Shown: piece after piece, positions 53,087-60,922 of the stretch
How the letters are laid out: each line of letters opens with the position of its first letter
How positions within the stretch are numbered: position 1 is the first letter of the stretch
Assembly: GCA_934691935.1 (NCBI GenBank)
Contig: CAKUTH010000001.1
Location: forward strand, 248,001 to 312,000
Direction of reading: 5' to 3'
Length of the DNA stretch: 64,000 nucleotides
Origin: an uncultured Candidatus Melainabacteria bacterium
Lineage (GTDB): Bacteria; Cyanobacteriota; Vampirovibrionia; Gastranaerophilales; Gastranaerophilaceae
Made by a program: the position numbers and the translations under genes
The notes under the pieces: model-generated
Databases searched by the model: none
The model's input: only the letters and a program-made list of their open reading frames with translations
What the model was told of the DNA's origin: nothing

Positions 53087-53642
53087 CGTTATTTGTATTT
53101 ATAGAATCGTAAAATTTGTTATCATTTGTTTCAGGCATAACTGTCAAATCAGACACTGTACCGTTAAATTTATAATCTTTGCCTTCCAAAGTAATCGGCA
53201 AACCTATTTTGATTTTGTTTCCACCAACAACAGCTCCGTCTTTTGTTATTTTTGCTGTATCAGTTAAAGTCACAGTAATATCGTACATATTAGCTTGTGA
53301 AACATCTTCAACAATCATAACTTTTTTACTGTTTAGTACAGGCAAAACTACTTTTTTTCTATCTGCTTTTACCGCAACAATATCTAAATCAGAATATGGT
53401 ACGTTTCTAATGCTGATAAAAGTTTTTTCTTTAGCTTGTAAAGGTATTTCGTTACCAGTCAAGGTTATACCTCTAATAAATACTTGAAACGAAATTTTTG
53501 AAGTTGCTTCAATTTGGTTAGACGCAGTTTGTCTAAAGTTTTTAAAAGTTACAAAACCTACAACAAGCGCAAGAATTATGCCTGCAGTAATAATTAAGTC
53601 TACGGTTTTAAATTTCTTTAAAATCTCTAATAATTTTTCCAT
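53076..53642 (-). CDS. DUF4330-like membrane-anchored protein
   Basis: 188 residues: one N-terminal membrane helix (VDLIITAGIILALVVGFVTF), then an extracytoplasmic beta-rich domain with two repeated strand sets. This resembles DUF4330, a family I know mainly from Cyanobacteria next to O-antigen or exopolysaccharide genes. GGAGAGA lies 6 nt before the ATG. It sits between the heptose kinase and the ligase, so a role in envelope polysaccharide assembly is likely. Confidence 0.7.
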   Translation of the reverse strand: MEKLLEILKKFKTVDLIITAGIILALVVGFVTFKNFRQTASNQIEATSKISFQVFIRGITLTGNEIPLQAKEKTFISIRNVPYSDLDIVAVKADRKKVVLPVLNSKKVMIVEDVSQANMYDITVTLTDTAKITKDGAVVGGNKIKIGLPITLEGKDYKFNGTVSDLTVMPETNDNKFYDSINTNNDVQ

Positions 53643-53665
53643 AAAGTTCTCTCCATTTTTTGCTG

Positions 53666-54670
53666 TTAAAGAGTTTCAACAGCATTTAAAAGTTCTTCGA
53701 TTGTTGTTGTAGCACAACCGAATTGTTTTACGACCTGACTAGCTGCAATATTACCGATAATTGCGGCATACGCAGGGTCTGCACCTGTCGCCAAAGCCAA
53801 AGTATAAACAGCAGTAACAGTATCACCCGCACCAGTAACATCAAATACTTCTGACTTATTAAATACAGGAATTTTTGTATAATTTTCGTGTGCTCTTGCA
53901 ACAAACATGCCGTCAGCTCCACAAGTAATCAAAATTGATTTTGCATTCGTATCTTGCAATAATTTGTTGCCTGCACGTTTCAAATCTTCTTCATTTTCAA
54001 TCTTAAACCCAACTGATTTCTGTGTATCTGGAAGATTTGGAGTCATTGATGTAACATTTTTGTATACATCTAAGTCTTTTTGGGCATCAACAACAACTAT
54101 TTTGTTATATTGATTTGCCAAACGAATTGTTTCTTGAATTACATTTGGAGTAAGTGCCCCAATATGATAGTTTGAAAGGATAACAGCATCATGCTCAGGT
54201 ATAGCTTTTTCGATTTGTTTTAGAACTTCTTCCTCAATATCAGTTGACAAAAAGCCGTCAGTCTGTCTATCAATCCTAACAATCTGCTGAGTTATCGAAG
54301 TTGTAATTGAGCCAGAAATTCTCGTTTTTGTTGTTGTTTTGCGTGACGGATCAACAACAAGACGTCCGCAATTAATATTAGCTTCTTCAAAAGTTTCTCT
54401 CAATTGACCTGCTTGAAAATCATCTCCACAAACACCAATTACACTAACTTTACCGCCATTTAAAGCCGAAACATTGTGCGCGGCATTTGAAGCAGCACCC
54501 AAAATCAACTTAGTATTGGAATGGCGTAAAATCAAAACTGGAGCTTCTCTTGAAATTCTTTCAGCATCGCCATAAATCATTTCATCAATCGCTAAGTCAC
54601 CAACAACAAGGACTTTTGGTTCTTCTAGCTTTTTGATATACGAAATTAATTGTTCTTTATTAATATACAT
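53666..54670 (-). CDS. hldE: D-glycero-beta-D-manno-heptose-7-phosphate kinase (HldE kinase domain/RfaE1)
   Basis: It phosphorylates heptose-7-P for ADP-heptose, the LPS core precursor. About 334 residues from the ATG at 54670, which has GAGGAAT upstream; earlier in-frame codons overlap the folK promoter. Ribokinase-fold motifs: VLVVGDLAIDEMIYGDAERISREAPV, GGASNAAHN-like LGAASNAAHNVSAL, and DVTGAGDTVTAVY. The C-terminal nucleotidyltransferase half of the fused enzyme is absent, so this is the kinase alone. It implies an outer membrane with heptose. Confidence 0.9.
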   Translation of the reverse strand: MYINKEQLISYIKKLEEPKVLVVGDLAIDEMIYGDAERISREAPVLILRHSNTKLILGAASNAAHNVSALNGGKVSVIGVCGDDFQAGQLRETFEEANINCGRLVVDPSRKTTTKTRISGSITTSITQQIVRIDRQTDGFLSTDIEEEVLKQIEKAIPEHDAVILSNYHIGALTPNVIQETIRLANQYNKIVVVDAQKDLDVYKNVTSMTPNLPDTQKSVGFKIENEEDLKRAGNKLLQDTNAKSILITCGADGMFVARAHENYTKIPVFNKSEVFDVTGAGDTVTAVYTLALATGADPAYAAIIGNIAASQVVKQFGCATTTIEELLNAVETL

Positions 54671-54714
54671 ATAAAGATTCCTCGACATTATTCTAACACA
54701 AACAAAAATTAATA

Positions 54715-54743
54715 TTGACATAATGTCGAAAAACTTTTAAAAT
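54715..54743 (+). promoter_or_regulatory. Promoter of folK, predicted leaderless
   Basis: Perfect TTGACA (54715-54720), exactly 17 bp, TAAAAT (54738-54743), then 6 nt to the ATG at 54750. This is the clearest leaderless-type promoter in the window. Confidence 0.75.
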
Positions 54744-54749
54744 ACTGGT

Positions 54750-55253
54750 ATGGCAATAGTTTATTTAAGTTTAGGTTCAAATTCAGGCGACAGAATAGGA
54801 TACGTCCAGCAGGCAACTGGCTTGCTTGGCGCGTGCGAGGGCATCACTATCGTCAGAACTTCTGCGTTTTATGAAACAGAACCTTGGGGAATGAATTCAA
54901 AAACTTGGTTTGTAAACGCAGTTTTGGAAATCAAAACCTCTTTCACTCCGCAAAAATTGCTGGAAGAATGCCAAAGAATTGAAAACCAATTAGGAAGAAA
55001 GCGTTCAACAAGCGGATATGCGGACAGAACAATTGACATTGATATTCTTTTTTATAACAAAGACATCGTTAATGAGGAAAATTTGGTTATTCCGCATAAA
55101 TTTGTTCATCTGCGTGCATTTACACTCGTTCCACTATTAGAATTAATCCCAAATTTTGAGCATCCTGTTTTACACAAAACTATTACCGAATTGCATAACG
55201 ACTTAGAAAACCCCGAAATGGTATTTTTATATGGCACAAGAGTTGAAATCTAA
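54750..55253 (+). CDS. folK: 2-amino-4-hydroxy-6-hydroxymethyldihydropteridine pyrophosphokinase
   Basis: It transfers pyrophosphate from ATP to the pterin in folate synthesis. 167 residues with YLSLGSNSGDRIGYV, AFYETEPWGM, the RTIDIDILFY metal site and IPHKFVHLRAFTLVPL. Length is normal. No ribosome site; the promoter geometry predicts a transcript that begins at the start codon. The 3' end overlaps the flavoprotein gene by 23 bp. Confidence 0.95.
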   Translation: MAIVYLSLGSNSGDRIGYVQQATGLLGACEGITIVRTSAFYETEPWGMNSKTWFVNAVLEIKTSFTPQKLLEECQRIENQLGRKRSTSGYADRTIDIDILFYNKDIVNEENLVIPHKFVHLRAFTLVPLLELIPNFEHPVLHKTITELHNDLENPEMVFLYGTRVEI

Positions 55254-56358
55254 AATTGCAATTGTGGGTGGCGGACCAGCTGGTTGTATTTGTGCGTATT
55301 TTTTACAAAACAAATTTGATGTTACTATATTTGATAAGCGCTCTCCATTACGTACGCTTTTGCCAACTGGTGGCGGACGTTGTAATCTAGCGCATGCCGA
55401 ATATGATTTTAGAGAACTGGCTAAAAACTACCCTCGCGGGGAAAAATTTTTGTATTCTGTTTTTTCAAAATTTTCTACCGCTGATACGGTTGAATTTTTT
55501 GACAAAATCGGGGTAAAAACATACATTCAAGACGACATGCGAATTTTCCCAAACTCAAACAGTGCAAAAGAGGTTCGAGAAAAATTCCTTGACGCTTTAA
55601 ACAAAACAAAATTTATAAAAGAAGAAGTTTTACGTATAAACACGAATGACGATAAAGGCAATTATTCTGTTGTCACCGACATGGGTTCATACCACGCGGA
55701 TTACGTAATAATCGCAACGGGTGGTCACGCCTCGTTTGAATTGGTTCGACTCCTCGGACATAAAATAATTGAGCCAAAACCTGCTCTTGTCGGGTTTAAG
55801 ACAAAAGAAGATTTTTCAAAAATTAGCGGAGTTTGTATAAATAATATTCTTTTTACACATAAAGGTGTTTCTGGGCCTGCAATATACACAATTTCATCAA
55901 TCAAAGCCCGCGAAAAATTCCCATATACACTGAATTTCGACTTTGTTGGAGAAATTGATTTGCAAACCCAATTAAACGATAATCCACACAAAAGCATAAA
56001 AAATCTTTTATCAGAGTTCGTGCCAAAATCCTTTGCGGAGTTTGTTTTGAGTGAATTAAAAATCAATCCCGATACAAAATGTCACCTTATTGACGGCAAA
56101 ACTCGCGACAAAATTTTAGAAAAACTTCAAAACTTCACAGCAACCGTAACTGGCACTGTACCTGAGGGCGAAACAGTTACTGCAGGCGGAGTTGACTTAA
56201 AAGAAATTAACGCAAAAACACTTGAGTCAAAACTCAAACCTCACATTTATTTTTGTGGCGAAGTTATGGATATTGACGGTTTTTGTGGCGGTTTTAACCT
56301 ACAAAACTGCTGGTCAACAGGTTTTGTCGTTGCCGATACAATAAATTCTCAAACTTAA
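55231..56358 (+). CDS. FAD-dependent oxidoreductase, HI0933/YhiN family
   Basis: 375 residues with a Rossmann FAD motif (IAIVGGGPAGCICAYFL), the family motif LPTGGGRCNLAH, VIIATGGHASFELVRLLGHKI, FTHKGVSGPAIYTISS, and the C-terminal CGEVMDIDGFCGGFNLQNCWSTGFV. YhiN proteins are flavoproteins with an unsettled role, some linked to RNA or thiol redox chemistry. It is translated in overlap with folK. Confidence 0.92.
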   Translation: MAQELKSKIAIVGGGPAGCICAYFLQNKFDVTIFDKRSPLRTLLPTGGGRCNLAHAEYDFRELAKNYPRGEKFLYSVFSKFSTADTVEFFDKIGVKTYIQDDMRIFPNSNSAKEVREKFLDALNKTKFIKEEVLRINTNDDKGNYSVVTDMGSYHADYVIIATGGHASFELVRLLGHKIIEPKPALVGFKTKEDFSKISGVCINNILFTHKGVSGPAIYTISSIKAREKFPYTLNFDFVGEIDLQTQLNDNPHKSIKNLLSEFVPKSFAEFVLSELKINPDTKCHLIDGKTRDKILEKLQNFTATVTGTVPEGETVTAGGVDLKEINAKTLESKLKPHIYFCGEVMDIDGFCGGFNLQNCWSTGFVVADTINSQT

Positions 56359-57698
56359 ATTTTTCCGTTAAATGCCATTTGCTTTTTCAAATCTTCTTTA
56401 ACTTGAAAACCTTGGTTATTCTTGTCGAGCTTTCTCAATGCAACCATAAGTGCTGGAGCGATTACGCCCAAAACTCCGATACAAATACCGATATTGCTGA
56501 GTATAGCCATTCTTTTTAACCTTTTAACTACTTTCAAAAACATTTCAATAGATTTGTCTGCAAAGTCTGTTTGTTTAAAGTTTTCAAACTTACAGCCTAA
56601 TTTATTAAGTTTTTGAGCAACACCTTTAAACTCATCTAAATCTATAAATTGTCTGTAATCAATATTGTCAGCTTGAGTTGCTTGTTTCAACGTCGGCAAC
56701 ACATCAGACATTTTTGCCATTTTCACTGTAAAATCTTCAGGATTGTTGTGGATAAAGTCGAGCAATTCTTCTTGAGTTTTTAGGTTCAAAACCTTCTGTG
56801 TGCTTTCTTTTAGCGTACCGTTTTTGAAAGCATGTTCAAGTGCTTCACTTTCAATAATTCTTGCATCCAAATCAATTGATGCAGGATATTTTGGATTTAT
56901 ATCAATCGCTTTTTCAAAGACTTTTTGAATAGGTTTGCTAGCAAAATACATAAATGCCCAGAATGTGCCTTCTTTTATTGTATAGCCGATAAATTCCTGT
57001 TTATTTCTTGAATTTGCAAGTCTTTCACCTGTAATCGCACCATCTAAAATCATAAGGTTTTTAACAGGATTGAACACAAAATCTTGCACACCGCCCTTGA
57101 ATGAAACTTGTTTTTGGGCGCTATTTACATGAGTTTGAGGAGTATTTGTCGGTTTTGCGCCATTTGCTTGAGCTGAAGTTTTTTGCGCTTCATTCTTTTG
57201 CATTTCTGCAAGAATTTCTTTCTGCGCATTTTTTTCAGTTTGTTTGTGTCTGTATTTTGTAAGCCAATTGTAAGAACCGATTGTCAACAACGTAGATACA
57301 GCAAACTTTCCGATAGTAAGTGCTTTTGTAAACTTCGGATTTTTTGACGCTGTTTTCATTGCACCAGAAATTGATTTATCTGCGTATTGAATAGATTTTT
57401 CCAATACTTTAGCTCTTTTTTGTGAAAGGTTTCTTGCATCAAATTTCGGATCAATTTTGAGCAATTTATATAAAGTTAAATCAATAAGTTTTTTATAAGC
57501 TGGGATACCAAAAAGCCAAATTGCTTGTGTTCCAAACTCATCTATAAATCTGTCTTTGCCTTCAAGTTTATCACCTGTAATATACGAACCTGTCGTAAGT
57601 CCAAGGCTGTTTGCGACATCTTTAATCGCAAGGGGTACTAATGAATTATTATTTCCTAAAGTTGAATATATTTTGCTAGCTGTAATTGCGGGTAACAT
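56355..57698 (-). CDS. Lineage-specific membrane-associated protein, paralogue of the 2.4 kb gene
   Basis: 447 residues from the ATG at 57698 (GGAAGGA upstream; an earlier start is less likely). Homology with the protein at 2417-3649 is clear: GNNNSLVPLAIKD, RFIDEFGTQAIWLFGIP, a lysine-rich middle, then VSFKG and a block with NSRNKQEFIGYTIKEGTF. This copy has a longer Ala/Gln/Asn-rich linker (NAQKEILAEMQKNEAQKTSA). Two hydrophobic segments near residues 125-145 and a C-terminal helix (ILSNIGICIGVLGVIAPALM) suggest membrane association. Not recognised beyond this pair. Confidence 0.7.
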   Translation of the reverse strand: MLPAITASKIYSTLGNNNSLVPLAIKDVANSLGLTTGSYITGDKLEGKDRFIDEFGTQAIWLFGIPAYKKLIDLTLYKLLKIDPKFDARNLSQKRAKVLEKSIQYADKSISGAMKTASKNPKFTKALTIGKFAVSTLLTIGSYNWLTKYRHKQTEKNAQKEILAEMQKNEAQKTSAQANGAKPTNTPQTHVNSAQKQVSFKGGVQDFVFNPVKNLMILDGAITGERLANSRNKQEFIGYTIKEGTFWAFMYFASKPIQKVFEKAIDINPKYPASIDLDARIIESEALEHAFKNGTLKESTQKVLNLKTQEELLDFIHNNPEDFTVKMAKMSDVLPTLKQATQADNIDYRQFIDLDEFKGVAQKLNKLGCKFENFKQTDFADKSIEMFLKVVKRLKRMAILSNIGICIGVLGVIAPALMVALRKLDKNNQGFQVKEDLKKQMAFNGKI

Positions 57699-58093
57699 TT
57701 TTTCCTTCCCGTGACAAATCGTCACTCAATAATTAAGTACTACAAACCCCAAATTAAGTTCATTAATTTGACGATTGGGGCATTCGCCTTTATTACTGAG
57801 TTTCGTCGGATATTTTTATGCATTCTACTACCTTTCACTTTTTCTTTAAATACTATCAAGATGAATTTTTGCCTGATTTTGTCTGATTATTTACGATTTT
57901 TAACAAAAAAAAGACCCTTCGGGGGGAAAGGTCAAGTAATAAAAATCTTTTTTACGTCAAAATGTAAGCGTCTTATTTTATAACAAGCCTTTCTAAAAAT
58001 ATCTTACATTTCGTCGGATTAAATTCATCATACCAATATAATAACATGAAAAATTTTCTTGTAAAGACTTTTGTTTTATTGTATAAAAATGCT
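57699..58093. other. 395-bp non-coding region between divergent genes
   Basis: It holds a hairpin with CCCCAA/TTGGGG arms (57746-57780) in the leader of the minus-strand gene, and an 11-base direct repeat TTTCGTCGGAT at 57802-57812 and 58009-58019. It also holds a minus-strand terminator-like hairpin at 57905-57933 and the promoter of the plus-strand gene near 58082. An in-frame ATG at 58046 lies too close behind a TATAAT (58037-58042) to be used, so the TonB-C gene is started at 58094. Confidence 0.5.
57905..57968 (-). ncRNA. Candidate small RNA with C-rich terminator loop
   Basis: On the minus strand a TAAAAT box (57975-57980) is followed about 40 nt later by GACCTTT / AAGGGTC closing a CCCCCCG loop and then eight T. 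This is upstream of, and well separated from, the 56355 gene, and no ORF lies between. C-rich loops are common seeds for pairing to ribosome-binding sites. It could instead be a leader terminator of the 56355 gene. Confidence 0.3.
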
Positions 58094-59137
58094 ATGAAAA
58101 AGATTTGTTTATTATTCGGAATTTTGTTTTTGTTGTGTAATATGGTTTTCGCTTATGATGGAAAAATATTTTCTACATCACCTGTAGTTAGTGACGTTGA
58201 AGATGCATATTTATCGGAAATTTCTCAAATTTTTAAAGCAAAGATAAATTCGCTAAAAAATTCTGACATTCCAAAAGGCGGAACAAGTATCATTCATGCC
58301 AAAGTTCTGAATGATGGAACTATCGGTGATACTGATGTTTATTACAGTTCGGGCAGTGAAGATTTGGATAGATATTGGATATCTTTCGTAAAAAACCTCG
58401 GTAAATTTAAACCGTTGCCAAACAATAAAATTTATTTGGATGTTTATATTCCACTGAGTTCTCCAAGCAAAAATTCCGATATTAAAAAAGTAAATTTTAA
58501 ACCATACATGAATAACCTGCAAAAGACTATTAAGTCTAGTTGGAACAGAACGCAAATAGTCCCTGATAAAAACTACAGGGCTATTGTTTGGTTTCATTTG
58601 AATAATGATGGAAAAATTGAAAGAGCCGTGATTTACAAATCATCAGGCAATAAACAATATGACAATGAAGCCTTAAAAGTATTACACACAGTTAAACTAG
58701 AACCTGTACCAAAAGAATACACAGGAAAAGGAATTGATATTGAATTTACCTTTGATTGCACTGTAATGAGTGGTTACACATCAAAGCCTATCCCACCAGT
58801 ACAACCCAAAACAGTTGATGATATTTATTACGAGAATTTAGATAAAAATTTATTGATTGTTAAAAAGAATTTAATCAGAGAATATGACGGTTATAAATAT
58901 ATCCACGCCTTAAAATTAAATGATTTTTTATACACTGCTTACTTACTTCAAAGCAAAGTGGATTGTAGAAATCAACAAATCGGGATAAAAAAGATATATG
59001 CAGGTGCGTATGATATGTCATATAATGTTCTCGGTTTTACAAGACTTGTAAATATATTCACTGATGATGTCAAAATGCAATCTCCAACTACATCAAAAGA
59101 CACTCAGCTTATATATAATTACGTTTGCCAAGAATAA
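58094..59137 (+). CDS. Secreted protein with two TonB-C-like domains
   Basis: 347 residues from the ATG at 58094, where a Sec signal peptide begins (KKICLLFGILFLLCNMVFA). TATAAA (58082-58087) ends 6 nt before this ATG. The second domain has FHLNNDGKIERAVIYKSSG...NEALKVLHTVKLEPVPKEY, the pattern of TonB C-terminal domains (G-x-v...SSG...D-x-xA-l-x-a-v). The first has a weaker copy (AKVLNDGTIGDTDVYYSSGSEDLDRYW). There is no TonB-like membrane anchor with ExbBD contact, so an envelope-binding role is more likely than energy transduction. Confidence 0.7.
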   Translation: MKKICLLFGILFLLCNMVFAYDGKIFSTSPVVSDVEDAYLSEISQIFKAKINSLKNSDIPKGGTSIIHAKVLNDGTIGDTDVYYSSGSEDLDRYWISFVKNLGKFKPLPNNKIYLDVYIPLSSPSKNSDIKKVNFKPYMNNLQKTIKSSWNRTQIVPDKNYRAIVWFHLNNDGKIERAVIYKSSGNKQYDNEALKVLHTVKLEPVPKEYTGKGIDIEFTFDCTVMSGYTSKPIPPVQPKTVDDIYYENLDKNLLIVKKNLIREYDGYKYIHALKLNDFLYTAYLLQSKVDCRNQQIGIKKIYAGAYDMSYNVLGFTRLVNIFTDDVKMQSPTTSKDTQLIYNYVCQE

Positions 59138-59190
59138 TATGCAACAAAACTTAACATTACGATAACATATTAGCAATTTCCTCATTCAAA

Positions 59191-59213
59191 TATACTTTAT
59201 ATATACATAGGGG
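59191..59213 (+). promoter_or_regulatory. Shared ATACTTTATATA box (copy 3), upstream of the glucosaminidase-like gene
   Basis: TATACTTTATATATACATAGGGG, ending 19 nt before the ATG at 59233, with a second GGGG just before the start. Confidence 0.4.
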
Positions 59214-59232
59214 ATAACAACACGGGGAAATT

Positions 59233-60027
59233 ATGTCATTAGTTAATTTGGCAACATTTAATAGTAACGTTAATTATTCAAATCCATTCATGCTTACAGT
59301 GTGTGATTTTTATAAAACACCTTGTTTGCCAAATAATGCTTCTATTTTTATGAATAATTATAGTTCACTACCAAGCAACCCGATATTGCCTGTTCCGCCA
59401 ATTTTTCCAACGCTGAATATAGAAGAACCACCAGCACTTCAAACAGGTTTTACAGATTACGCATCACTATTTAAAAACAGTGGTAAAACAGCAATGCCTG
59501 CATCTACTTTCGGAATTTTAAACAACAATTATTTTAACAATTCAAAAAATTATTTATTCTCAACTTCACCAGCAAACACTGAAATTTCAGATTATAAAGT
59601 CAACACTTCATCAAAAATCAAACCTGGTTTGTTGAAAGGAAATTTAAAAGGAAAAGAAGCCTTAATTACTCAACTTTGCCAAAAATACAACGTTGATGTT
59701 GCACTAGTTGTTTCAATTATTGGTCAAGAATCTGGTTTTGGTACAAGTAATTTAGCCATAAATCATAACAACTTTATGGGATACAGAGCAAAAGGTGATG
59801 CTGGTATAAGTGCGAAGGGTTTTGGATATTTTTCAACACCAGAAAAGGGATTGGAAGCTGCGATAAGAAACATATCTAACTATCCACAAAAATATGCAGA
59901 TAAAGGGGTTAAAAAGGCTGATTTAAACAACATCAATGCCATTGGTAAGATTTACTGCGAAGGTGATGACTATGCCCCAACGATTATAAAACTTTACAAC
60001 AAAACCGTAAAAAAATATTTGGCATAA
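59233..60027 (+). CDS. Glucosaminidase/lysozyme-like protein without a signal peptide
   Basis: 264 residues. The first ~130 are Asn/Pro/Ser-rich and disordered (SNPILPVPPIFPTLNIEEPP), with no signal peptide. The C-terminal domain has ALITQLCQKYNVDVALVVSIIGQESGFGTSNLAINHNNFMGY-type order, in which Glu of GQESGFG is the expected catalytic acid and NNFMGY a family motif of N-acetylglucosaminidases (FlgJ/LytD type). It probably cleaves peptidoglycan. Export would need a non-Sec route or cell lysis. CGGGGAAATT precedes the ATG. Confidence 0.75.
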   Translation: MSLVNLATFNSNVNYSNPFMLTVCDFYKTPCLPNNASIFMNNYSSLPSNPILPVPPIFPTLNIEEPPALQTGFTDYASLFKNSGKTAMPASTFGILNNNYFNNSKNYLFSTSPANTEISDYKVNTSSKIKPGLLKGNLKGKEALITQLCQKYNVDVALVVSIIGQESGFGTSNLAINHNNFMGYRAKGDAGISAKGFGYFSTPEKGLEAAIRNISNYPQKYADKGVKKADLNNINAIGKIYCEGDDYAPTIIKLYNKTVKKYLA

Positions 60028-60174
60028 AAAACACATATACAAATTGCAAAAATAAAAATTGGGCAATAATTCTCAAACTGAGTGAAATTAATTTTCAAAC
60101 CTCGTAGCGTGTTACAATTAGAAACAAAATTCAATGGTACACACTTCAAAAAAACTATGAAAAGTGAAAAGTAA

Positions 60175-60528
60175 TTATAGCTTTTTAGAACGTTTTTTGT
60201 TTGTAATATCAAAACTTTTTTTGATAATCGCATCTAAAACTTCAGAAGATATTTTGTTAACGTCAACTTTGCACCAATGAGATTTATTCATGTGCCAAGC
60301 TGGTGTTATCGATTTAGGATATTGATCTTTTAATATTGAGATTATTTCAGGTTCAGCCTTGAGGTTGATATATAAAACACCATCTAAACGGAAAATCAAA
60401 GCAAACCATTTATTGTTTGATTTATGTCTTATAACAGGCATTTTACCACATCGTTCTTCATTAAACGGATATGTTTCTATCGCATCATCATCAATTAAAC
60501 ATTTTTTTATCAACTCTTGTTCATTCAT
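60175..60528 (-). CDS. MmcQ/YjbR family protein
   Basis: 117 residues of the small YjbR (double-wing DNA-binding-like) family: ETYPFNEERCGKMPVIRHKSNNKWFALIF, LYINLKAEPEI and the HMNKSHWCKVDV segment. Its function is not firmly known. A TATTTT box ends 6 nt before the ATG, in the pattern of the other leaderless starts. A truncated regulator-like ORF lies 41 bp upstream on the same strand. Confidence 0.85.
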   Translation of the reverse strand: MNEQELIKKCLIDDDAIETYPFNEERCGKMPVIRHKSNNKWFALIFRLDGVLYINLKAEPEIISILKDQYPKSITPAWHMNKSHWCKVDVNKISSEVLDAIIKKSFDITNKKRSKKL

Positions 60529-60569
60529 ACATTCAAAATACTACAAAAAAAGAAGAAAAGTAATTATGT

Positions 60570-60680
60570 CTAATTAAAAAAAACTATGTGCAATTTGGAA
60601 TTTGATTGAATCATTTGTATTGAGCTTGATTCAGTAACTTCAAGTGGACATTTGTATTCATCTTGTCTTTGTTTGCTCAT
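60570..60680 (-). pseudogene. Possible remnant of an HxlR-type regulator
   Basis: A 36-codon ORF with GGAG 6 nt before its ATG. Its start, SKQRQDEYKCPLEVTES, resembles the Y-x-C-P-[VL]-E-x-T-L-D opening of HxlR winged-helix regulators, but the sequence then diverges and stops with no recognition helix. I read it as a decayed or truncated gene; a genuine small protein is possible. Confidence 0.35.
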
Positions 60681-60880
60681 TTAAAACTCCAAACTAACCT
60701 TTTGGTAATTATTGTACTTTAACAACTCTAAAAGATAGAAATAACAAGTATTTCTTGTTTGACACTAGCTAAAAAGCAGTAATAATAAGTATTGTACCAA
60801 GACAGCCGATTTGCTAATTAAAAGCAGAGAGTTTGAGTATTTTATATTTCTTTACAATTTATCAATTTTTAAGGTGAAAA

Positions 60881-60903
60881 ATACTTATATATAAATATAG
60901 GGG
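60881..60903 (+). promoter_or_regulatory. Shared ATACTTTATATA-like box (copy 4), upstream of the zincin gene
   Basis: ATACTTATATATAAATATAGGGG, one T shorter in the core than copies 1-3, ending 19 nt before the ATG at 60923. The rest of the interval 60681-60880 shows nothing I can name. Confidence 0.35.
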
Positions 60904-60922
60904 AAATTTAAGGGGAAAAATA

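Noticed and set aside
58046..58093. Upstream ATG of the TonB-C-like gene at 58046
   Set aside because: It is only 3 nt behind a TATAAT box, and the signal peptide begins at the ATG at 58094, which has its own TATAAA at 6 nt.
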